A DNA stretch of 64,000 bases, taken from CADEDH01 sp965262175. Lineage in GTDB: Bacteria; Actinomycetota; Acidimicrobiia; Acidimicrobiales; SZUA-35. The notes below the pieces were generated by a model, which had not been told where the DNA came from, made no database searches, and saw only the letters and a list, made by a program, of their open reading frames with translations. The DNA is taken from contig CBDHES010000002.1 in NCBI GenBank assembly GCA_965262175.1, positions 1,488,001-1,552,000 on the forward strand, in the 5' to 3' direction. Made by a program: the position numbers and the translations under genes. Positions 41,660 to 48,235 of the stretch are shown piece by piece (position 1 is the first letter of the stretch; every line of letters starts with the position of its first letter).

Positions 41660-42688
41660 ATGGCTCCGTCGGTGCGCTTCGGCGTCGTCCATGACCTCCG
41701 CAGCCCGCCGGGAAGCGGCACCCCGCTCCCCCGCATCTACGGCGAGGCACTCGAACAGATCGAGATGCTCGACGACCTCGGCCTCGATCTGGTGTGGTTC
41801 ACCGAGCACCACTTTCTCGACGACGGGCACCTGCCGAACTTCGTGCCGGTGGCCGGCGCCGTGGCGGCCCGGACGTCGGGCATCCGGATCTCGACCGACA
41901 TCCTCCTCGCCCCGTTCGCCCACCCGATCCGCCTCGCCGAGGACCTCGCCGTCCTCGACAACCTCTCCGGAGGCCGCATGGAGCTGGGCATCGGCATGGG
42001 CTACGCGTCCCACGAGTTCCGCGGCTTCGGGATCCCCCAGTCGCGCCGGGTGTCGCTCACCGAGGAGCTGGTCCAGATCCTGAAGCTGGCCTGGACCGGG
42101 GAACGGTTCAGCTTCGCCGGCAAGCGGTACCGCTTCGAGGATCTGCTGGTCACCCCGACGCCGGTCCAGGAGGGCGGCCCACCGCTGTGGATCGCCGGGA
42201 TGAGCGAGAACGCCGCCCGCCGGGCTGCCCGGTTCGACACCCACCTCCTCCCCCAGGGCGCCCCCGAGGTGGTGCTCGAGCCGTGGCGGGCCGAGCTGCG
42301 GTCGACCGGCCGGAACCCCGACGACTATCGGGTCGGCATCATCCGATCGGTCTTCGTCACCGACGACCCCGAGCGGGACTGGCCCCCCATCCGGGACGCC
42401 GAGCGGTACCGCAACCAGGTCTACGGCCGGTTCTTCGCCGAGACCCCCGACCAGCTGTCGGCCTTCGACCGCACCCAGACATCCATCCCCCAAGGGTGGA
42501 TCGTCGGCGACGAGGACCACTGCGCCGCCGAGCTCGTCGAGTTCATCACCGCGTTCGGGCTGACCGACGTCGTCACGTGGGGGGCGCCGCCGGGGATGGC
42601 CCCGTCGGTCCTCAACCCGTCGCTGGAGCGCCTGGTGACCCGGGTCATCCCCCGGGTCAGGGCCACGCTGGCCGAACCCCCGGTCTGA
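41660..42688 (+). CDS. LLM-class flavin-dependent oxidoreductase (luciferase-like)
   Basis: A 342-residue TIM-barrel protein. The luciferase-like signature is visible: LDLVWFTEHHF, ISTDILLAPFAHPIRLAEDLAVLDNLSGGRMELGIGMGY (shown by LDNLSGGRMELGIGMG) and a final WIAGMSENAARRAARF. The EHHF motif is characteristic of this flavin group. It uses FMN or F420 and probably oxidises or oxygenates a small substrate; which cofactor is not decided by the sequence. It converges with the RskA-like gene, with 14 bases between stops. Confidence 0.87.
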   Translation: MAPSVRFGVVHDLRSPPGSGTPLPRIYGEALEQIEMLDDLGLDLVWFTEHHFLDDGHLPNFVPVAGAVAARTSGIRISTDILLAPFAHPIRLAEDLAVLDNLSGGRMELGIGMGYASHEFRGFGIPQSRRVSLTEELVQILKLAWTGERFSFAGKRYRFEDLLVTPTPVQEGGPPLWIAGMSENAARRAARFDTHLLPQGAPEVVLEPWRAELRSTGRNPDDYRVGIIRSVFVTDDPERDWPPIRDAERYRNQVYGRFFAETPDQLSAFDRTQTSIPQGWIVGDEDHCAAELVEFITAFGLTDVVTWGAPPGMAPSVLNPSLERLVTRVIPRVRATLAEPPV

Positions 42689-42702
42689 CCGTCGTCACCG
42701 CA

Positions 42703-43524
42703 TCACGAGGCATCGCCGAGGTAGAGGATGTCGGAGGTCGGCTGAGGTGACCCGGCGGCCGGTTCGACCGTGACCCCCCACCCGGTCACCGCCGGAGGGT
42801 CGACGTCGAGCACGGCGCGGACCCGGCCGCCGTCGTCGGGGACGAACAGCCCGGCCGGGGCCACCCCCTCGTCGAGCACGAACCACAGGGCGTAGGCCTC
42901 GTCGTCGCCGATCGGCGCCAGCCCTTCGGCGACCACCGCCACCTGCCCCCGCTCGGCCGAGAGGATGACCTCGATCGCGCCGACGTCATCGTCGGCCTCG
43001 GTCGGATCGAGGTCGGCGGTGGTGGCGTCGGGCGCGGCCAGCACCGCGTCGACGGGGTCGACGTCGCCGCCCCCCGACGAGCCGACGGCGAGGAGCACCG
43101 CGACCGTCCCGGCGACGACCAGGACCGCCGCCGCCCCGGCGATCAGCGCCCGACGGCCGGTCGACCACCGGGCGTCCGGACCCGATCTCTGGCCCCGCCG
43201 GTCGAGATCGAGCACCGCAGCTCGGCCACCCCCGGCCCCCAGGCCCTCGGCCGGGTCGGCCTCCTCGGCCGGGTCGGGGTCCGACACCTGGGGGGTGTCG
43301 GCGATGGCGGCCAGCACATCTGCCCGGACGGTGGCCGGTGGCTCGACGGCGGTGGCGTCGGCCAGATGGTCGAGGGTGGCCCGGTGCTCGGCCACCTCGG
43401 CCTGCAAGGCGGCGCTTGACGACACGTGACGCTCGAACGCAGCCCGCTCGGCGTCGTCGAGGGCGTCGAGGGCATAGGCGGCGGCCAGGTCGTGGACCTC
43501 GGGCTCGGAACCGTCGGTGGTCAT
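42703..43524 (-). CDS. rskA: Anti-sigma factor, RskA-like
   Basis: A 273-residue membrane protein. The N-terminal anti-sigma domain has VHDLAAAYALDALDDAERAAFERHV, the usual opening of RskA (here DLAAAYALDALDDAE). No zinc-binding HxxxCxxC is seen, in line with the RskA type. A single membrane helix (ALIAGAAAVLVVAGTVAVLLAV) follows. The outer RskA_C domain contains GQVAVVAEGLAPIGDDEAYALWFV and ends DILYLGDAS. It should hold SigK at the membrane until cleaved. Its start overlaps the sigma-factor stop (ATGA). Confidence 0.87.
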   Translation of the reverse strand: MTTDGSEPEVHDLAAAYALDALDDAERAAFERHVSSSAALQAEVAEHRATLDHLADATAVEPPATVRADVLAAIADTPQVSDPDPAEEADPAEGLGAGGGRAAVLDLDRRGQRSGPDARWSTGRRALIAGAAAVLVVAGTVAVLLAVGSSGGGDVDPVDAVLAAPDATTADLDPTEADDDVGAIEVILSAERGQVAVVAEGLAPIGDDEAYALWFVLDEGVAPAGLFVPDDGGRVRAVLDVDPPAVTGWGVTVEPAAGSPQPTSDILYLGDAS

Positions 43525-44180
43525 CGGCCGCCCTCCCCGTGGCGGCGGTCGTCCCGCTCGCCACGCTCGACTCCCAACACGTCCCGAAGCTTCCGGAGGC
43601 CGTCCCGGATCCTCGTCTTGGCGGTCCCCACCGGGATGTCGAGGATCTCGGCGACGTCGCGGTGGGTCCACCCACCGTAGTAGGCCAGCACCAGGGCCTG
43701 GCGCTGGGCCAACGACAGCGACCGGAGGGCGTCGACCACCACCCGGCGGTCGGTGTCGGCGCCGGCGTCGGGCGGCTCGACCTCGTCGACGGTGGCCAGC
43801 AGCCGACCGGCCCGTTCCTCCCGGTCCCGCCCCGACTGCTCGGCCCGGACCCGGTCGATGGCCCGCCGTCGGGCCACGGTCAACGCCCAGCCCCTGGCCC
43901 CACCCCGCTCGGCGTCGTAGCGGGGGGCGAGACGCCACAGCTCGACGTAGACCTCCTGGGTCACCTCCTGGGCCAGGGCCGGGTTCCGGACCACGGCCAG
44001 CACCACCCCGTGGACCGCCCCGGCGGTGAGGTCATAGAACCGGGCGAAGGCTTCCCGGTCGCCGTCGCGGGCCGCCCGGTAGGCCCGATCGACGGCCGAC
44101 CCCCGCCCGGCCGGATCGCCGGGCACGGCGGGGCCGGCTCCGTCGAAATCAGCCGAAGCGGGGGGATACACGGCGCTCAT
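43521..44180 (-). CDS. sigK: ECF sigma factor SigK-like
   Basis: A 219-residue sigma factor. Region 2 is DGDREAFARFYDLTAGAVHGVVLAVVRN with AQEVTQEVYVELWRLAPRYD; region 2.3/2.4 includes GGARGWALTVARRRAIDRVR. Region 4 is LSLAQRQALVLAYYGGWTHRDVAEILDIPVGTAKTRIRDGLRKLR, shown by HRDVAEILDIPVGTAKTRI. These match SigK in M. tuberculosis, where SigK and RskA form an operon. It is followed by rskA on the minus strand with overlapping codons. Upstream lie the TPR and DUF4331 genes, probable members of the regulon. Confidence 0.9.
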   Translation of the reverse strand: MSAVYPPASADFDGAGPAVPGDPAGRGSAVDRAYRAARDGDREAFARFYDLTAGAVHGVVLAVVRNPALAQEVTQEVYVELWRLAPRYDAERGGARGWALTVARRRAIDRVRAEQSGRDREERAGRLLATVDEVEPPDAGADTDRRVVVDALRSLSLAQRQALVLAYYGGWTHRDVAEILDIPVGTAKTRIRDGLRKLRDVLGVERGERDDRRHGEGGR

Positions 44181-44210
44181 CGTGACACACGGTGCCCCGG
44201 GGCGCCCCGT

Positions 44211-45542
44211 TCACCGAAGGGACGCCAGTACCTCGGCCGCCGCCGGGGCATCGGCCCAGTCGAACCGGGGATTGAGGGCCAGCGCCTCCTCCAGCAGAGA
44301 CTGGGCCCCGGCCTCGTCGCCGACCGCCAACCGGATCATCCCGGCGTGGTACAGCAACGGTGCCGAGCGGGTCCCCCGATCGAGGGCCCGATCGATGGCG
44401 TCGGCCGCCTCCTCGTGGTGGCCGGCGTGGTACAGGGCCCAGGCCAGGGCGTCGTAGGATTCGACCCCGGCCCGGTCGGCCAGGTCGGCCTCGGCCAAGG
44501 CCACCGCGAGCTCGGGGTCCCGTCCCAGGTAGAAGCCGACGAGGTGCCGACGCTCGGCCGGGACCTCCTCGATCGTCTCGGCCGCCAGCTCGATGGCGAT
44601 GGCGTCCTGCCGGTCGGCCTCGGCGTCGTCGCCGATCGTCCGCAACAGGTCGGCGTAGGCGCCGTGGACGTCGGCCGCCGCCCCCTCGTCGGTCATCGCC
44701 CGGTACAGGTCGAGGGCGGCATCGGTGTCGCCGAGCGCGGCGTGGACCGCAGCCAGCAGCTCGGTCGCTCCGCCGTTGCCCGGGTCGACCGCCAACGCCT
44801 CGGTGAGCGATGCCACCGCCCCCGACCCGTCACCGGCCTCGAACCGGAAGTGGGCCAGCTGGAAGTGGTAGAACGCGGCCCGGTCCGGCCGGAGGGCGTC
44901 ATCCTCACTGCGGGTCACGGCCTCGGCGGCGAGGTCGACGGCCCGATCGGGGTCACCGTCGATCCACGCCAGGCGGGCCAGTCGGGCCACCGCCGGGGCG
45001 CTCCGCTCGACGCGGGCCAGCTCCCCGTACACGATCGACGCCCGGTCGTAGTCACCCAGCTCGATGCTGGCGTCGCCGATCAGGGCGAGCGCGCCGAGCG
45101 AGCCGGGGTCGGCCGCCGCCACCTGCTCGGCCAGGTCGCGGGCCTCGGTGAAGCGGTGCTGGGCCAGGTGGACCGATGCCAGCGCCAACAGCGCCGGGTC
45201 GTGGTCGGGGTTGAGGTCGAGGGCTTCGACCAGGGCGACCTCGGCGTCGTCGAACCCGGCGACGTCGCCGGTCTGTCGGGCCTGGTCGGCGAGGGCGACG
45301 CCGAGTTGGGTTCGGCTCAGGTAGTCGAGCTCGTTGGTCTCGGACCGGGTCCGCCACAGCTCGACGGCGTCGCCGATCGGGATGAGGCCGTGGGCCGGTT
45401 CGAGGGCGTCGACCGAGGTGAACCGGTCGGGGGCCGGGTCGGGGTCGGGGTCGCCGGCCGAGGCGAGCCGGGGCACGAGCCCAGCAGCGGCGAGCACGAG
45501 GCCGGCGACGAGGCCGGCGATGGCCAAGGTGTAGCGCGTCAT
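44211..45542 (-). CDS. Exported or anchored tetratricopeptide-repeat protein
   Basis: A 443-residue protein with an N-terminal hydrophobic helix (YTLAIAGLVAGLVLAAAGLVP). About nine TPR-like helical pairs follow, e.g. ALLALASVHLAQHRFTEARDLAEQVAAADP, ALALIGDASIELGDYDRASIVYGELA and LLAAVHAALGDTDAALDLYRA, all shown by the consensus W/A-LG-Y-A-P pattern. The protein is probably a scaffold at the outer face of the membrane. It lies between DUF4331 and sigK genes on the same strand. TPR and DUF4331 genes occur side by side in other bacteria too, suggesting a functional link. Confidence 0.8.
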   Translation of the reverse strand: MTRYTLAIAGLVAGLVLAAAGLVPRLASAGDPDPDPAPDRFTSVDALEPAHGLIPIGDAVELWRTRSETNELDYLSRTQLGVALADQARQTGDVAGFDDAEVALVEALDLNPDHDPALLALASVHLAQHRFTEARDLAEQVAAADPGSLGALALIGDASIELGDYDRASIVYGELARVERSAPAVARLARLAWIDGDPDRAVDLAAEAVTRSEDDALRPDRAAFYHFQLAHFRFEAGDGSGAVASLTEALAVDPGNGGATELLAAVHAALGDTDAALDLYRAMTDEGAAADVHGAYADLLRTIGDDAEADRQDAIAIELAAETIEEVPAERRHLVGFYLGRDPELAVALAEADLADRAGVESYDALAWALYHAGHHEEAADAIDRALDRGTRSAPLLYHAGMIRLAVGDEAGAQSLLEEALALNPRFDWADAPAAAEVLASLR

Positions 45543-45587
45543 GGTGGGTCCTCCGAGAGGTGTGGGGCGATCGGGTGGTGGGGACCC

Positions 45588-45627
45588 GGGGCCGGGCCGG
45601 GAGGGGGACAGCTCCCGACCCGGCCCC
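45588..45627 (-). terminator. Very stable intercistronic hairpin between the DUF4331 and TPR genes
   Basis: The arms GGGGCCGGGCCGGGAG (45588-45603) and CTCCCGACCCGGCCCC (45612-45627) pair over 15 of 16 positions. No T-run follows on the minus strand. It could terminate, attenuate or protect the 3' end of the DUF4331 message so that it is more abundant than TPR-sigK-rskA. Confidence 0.5.
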
Positions 45628-45637
45628 GGGAGGGGCG

Positions 45638-46690
45638 TCAGCTCTGGGTGTTGGCCGGCGCCAGATAGGGGAACGTGTCGGCGAAGGGGACGTCGTTGCC
45701 GTCGATGCAGTCGCTCGACAGCACCGGCGTGCCGTTGGCCCCGAGCCCGCCGGTGACGACGCTGAGGCTGATGTCGATCACGTCGTCGGCCAGGGTCCGA
45801 CCGTTCAGGTAGCCGGAGGGGGCGGCGGTGTCGACGGTGAGGATGTCGGGCAGCAGGACCTCGGTCACCGCCGTCGCCTCCGCCTCGGTGTAGCCGGTTC
45901 CGTCGAGCCCGCTGAGGAACAGCAGGTTGTCGCGGACCTGGTCACCGAAGTCGGCCAGATGGTCGGCCGGGCGGGTGGCGTTGTAGGCGTCCTCCGACCC
46001 GTCGTCGACCAGCACGGTGGCGATCGCCGGCCGACCCATGCGGTCGATGACGTTGCCCTGGCCGTCCCGGGTCTCGGCCCAGACCCCGATGGTCGAGTCG
46101 TGGCCGGTCAGCCAATCGGTGGGGACCTGGATCACGATCGCCGAGGTGTCGAGGCCGGCGAAGAAGTCGACCTCGTTGCCGTCGCAGAAGGTCCGGGGCC
46201 CGCCGGCCGCCTTGACCTGATCCTGGAAGGCCTGGAAGTCGAAGAAGAACGGGTCGTCGAACGTGCCGGCGGTGGCCCAACCGACGTCGGCCAGATCGGC
46301 GGTCTGGCCGGTCAGCGTCCGAACCCGCTCGAAGCCGACCCGGTAGGTGACCCGCTGGGTGCCGTCGCGGCGGACCCGCCCGAAGTTGACCCGGATCGTC
46401 TCGTCCTGACGGGCGTCGCCGTCGGTGTCGATCTGGAAGAGGTACCGGGCGTTCGGGTCGAACGTGGTCGGTGAGAGCACACCGGCGGCCGGGTTGACGG
46501 TCATCACCAGCACCGTGTGGTCCGGCTGGTCCGGCGACTGGAACACGTACAGGTCGTTGATGTCGGTCCGGCCGTCCTGTTGGACGAGCGGTGCTTCGAG
46601 GTGATCGGCGGCCGGCGCCGGTGCCGCGCCGACCGCCAGTCCGGCCACGAGGGCACAGGCCCCGATGGCCGCCGAGATGGTCTTCTTCAT
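45638..46690 (-). CDS. Secreted DUF4331-family protein
   Basis: A 350-residue exported protein. The signal peptide MKKTISAAIGACALVAGLAV ends at APA. The mature part begins DHLEAPLVQQDGRTDINDLYVFQ, the hallmark of DUF4331 (DH.DaP....p..DI.DlYaF). It continues with DPNARYLFQIDTDGDARQDE, WAETRDGQGNVIDRMGRPAI and a closing FPYLAPANTQS, where FPYLA.P is also characteristic. The Asp-rich loops may bind calcium. Function is unknown. It is first in a minus-strand set with TPR, SigK and RskA genes. Confidence 0.88.
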   Translation of the reverse strand: MKKTISAAIGACALVAGLAVGAAPAPAADHLEAPLVQQDGRTDINDLYVFQSPDQPDHTVLVMTVNPAAGVLSPTTFDPNARYLFQIDTDGDARQDETIRVNFGRVRRDGTQRVTYRVGFERVRTLTGQTADLADVGWATAGTFDDPFFFDFQAFQDQVKAAGGPRTFCDGNEVDFFAGLDTSAIVIQVPTDWLTGHDSTIGVWAETRDGQGNVIDRMGRPAIATVLVDDGSEDAYNATRPADHLADFGDQVRDNLLFLSGLDGTGYTEAEATAVTEVLLPDILTVDTAAPSGYLNGRTLADDVIDISLSVVTGGLGANGTPVLSSDCIDGNDVPFADTFPYLAPANTQS

Positions 46691-46764
46691 GGGATCGCCT
46701 TTCGTCGGGCATCGCCGAAGCAGGGCCCGAGGTGGGCCCGGTCCTCCCCAGCGACGACGGGTGA

Positions 46765-47070
46765 TTGACGACCATCGTTCGGAGCCGAACGGTCCCCCGG
46801 ATTGGTTCGCCGGGAGATTTCTCGGCCGCGGCCCGGACGGACCGCTGGGAGTACGTCAAGATCCCGGCCGACGGGGCGTTCGGTCCCGTCACCGAGGCCG
46901 CCGTCCGGGGCTTCCAAAACTCCCACGCCGAGTACACCCTCTACCCCAGCGGCGAGTTCTCCCTCGCCACCGACGCCGCCACCCGAGGCTTCCAGCGGGG
47001 AACGGCGCTGGCCGTCGACGGCATGGTCGGCAAGCAGACCTGGGGCACCCTCTTCGGCGGCCGGATCTGA
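46765..47070 (+). CDS. Peptidoglycan-binding domain protein, probably a remnant
   Basis: At most 101 residues from a TTG. The part from residue 35 shows the second half of one peptidoglycan-binding unit (DGAFGPVTEAAVRGFQNSH) and most of another (AATRGFQRGTALAVDGMVGKQTWGTLFGG). Such units bind cell-wall muropeptides and normally sit in secreted proteins. Here there is no signal peptide, no catalytic domain and no good ribosome-binding site. I suspect the end of a decayed gene. Confidence 0.45.
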   Translation: MTTIVRSRTVPRIGSPGDFSAAARTDRWEYVKIPADGAFGPVTEAAVRGFQNSHAEYTLYPSGEFSLATDAATRGFQRGTALAVDGMVGKQTWGTLFGGRI

Positions 47071-47091
47071 CCGACCAGCTCCAGGTCCAGG

Positions 47092-48225
47092 TCAGCTCAG
47101 CTCGGTGACGTGGTCGGCGTACTTGTCGAGGACGCCGTCGTCGACGGTGAAGCCGAGGCCGCCCTCATCGGGAGCCGACCATGCCCCCACGTCGGTGGCC
47201 AGCCGGGACGGGCCGGCGAACGACGGGCTGGCGAACGCCAGGTCGGGCAGCCAGTGGCTGATCCGGCGGGCCACCATGTTGATCAGGCCCGTCTCCCCGA
47301 CATGGGTGCCGAGCCCGAGCCGGAACCCGGCGTCGGCGAACCGCTCGGCCATCCGGGCCGTCGGCCCGATCCCTCCGCACCGGGACACCTTGAGGTAGGC
47401 CACGCAGGGCCCACAGGTGTCGATGACCCGGTCGACGTCGTCGGCGGTGACGATCCAGTTGTCGAGCATGAGCTTCGGCCCCAGGGCGGCGGAGATGGCG
47501 GCCAGGGTCTCCGGGTCGTCTCCGGTGACCGGATCCTCCACGGCGGCGATGTCGTAGCGACCCACGCTCCGCTCGACGAAGTGGGGCAGGGTGTCGACGG
47601 TGAAGTTCCCGTTGCCGTCGATGTGGAGCTCGACGTCGTCGCCGACCGCACCGAAGAACGCCGCCAGCTGGTTCTCGAAGTCGGCGGTCACCTTGAGCCG
47701 GAAGTTGCGGGCTCCCTCGCCATACATCCGGCCCGCCCGTTCCTCGATCAGGTGGGGCTCCCACACCCTGACCGCGGCGCACGGCGGCAGCTCGGCCCGC
47801 CGCTCGGGGAGGATGTCGGCCAACCGTTGACCCCGCTGGCGGAGGAGGAGGTCGACGATGGCGGTCTCGATGGCGCACAGCGTCGCGTTCCACGCCCGGA
47901 CCCCGGGCACGTTGAAGCTGGGGACCAGGTCGGCCACCGCCGGCAGGTCGGTCCACGACGCGATCCGATCGGGGGCGTCGAGGGCCACCCCCTGGAGCGA
48001 CGGCCAGACCACGTCGGTCAGGTAGTCGGCGGTCAGGGCCGGCGTCTCGCCGGTGATCTTGGGACGGGGCTTGCCCTCGCCGTAGCCGGTCGTGCCTTCG
48101 CCATCGGTGACCGTGACGATCACCGAGTCGCCGAAGGGCCACCGGTCGGCCTCGACGGCGTGGACGGCGTCGAACGGGAGCCGCATCTGGTGGACGCGGA
48201 CCGAGGCCAGGGTCGTGCTCGTCAT
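47092..48225 (-). CDS. Enolase-superfamily (MLE / dipeptide epimerase-like) enzyme of the NRPS cluster
   Basis: A 377-residue protein. The capping domain opens with RVHQMRLPFDAVHAVEADRW. The barrel has FRLKVTADFENQ, where the usual KxK is RLK, so one Lys remains. Metal ligands are Asp in LHIDGNGNF, Glu in AAVEDPV and Asp in KLMLDNWI. The second acid/base is Lys in AYLKVSRCGGI. A Lys on each side of the site fits the muconate-lactonizing subgroup, including L-Ala-D/L-Glu epimerases and o-succinylbenzoate synthases. In this setting an epimerase acting on a peptide or amino acid is the more likely role. It lies ten bases after the sulfotransferase gene and is the last gene of the cluster. Confidence 0.75.
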   Translation of the reverse strand: MTSTTLASVRVHQMRLPFDAVHAVEADRWPFGDSVIVTVTDGEGTTGYGEGKPRPKITGETPALTADYLTDVVWPSLQGVALDAPDRIASWTDLPAVADLVPSFNVPGVRAWNATLCAIETAIVDLLLRQRGQRLADILPERRAELPPCAAVRVWEPHLIEERAGRMYGEGARNFRLKVTADFENQLAAFFGAVGDDVELHIDGNGNFTVDTLPHFVERSVGRYDIAAVEDPVTGDDPETLAAISAALGPKLMLDNWIVTADDVDRVIDTCGPCVAYLKVSRCGGIGPTARMAERFADAGFRLGLGTHVGETGLINMVARRISHWLPDLAFASPSFAGPSRLATDVGAWSAPDEGGLGFTVDDGVLDKYADHVTELS

Positions 48226-48235
48226 CGGGTGCTCC

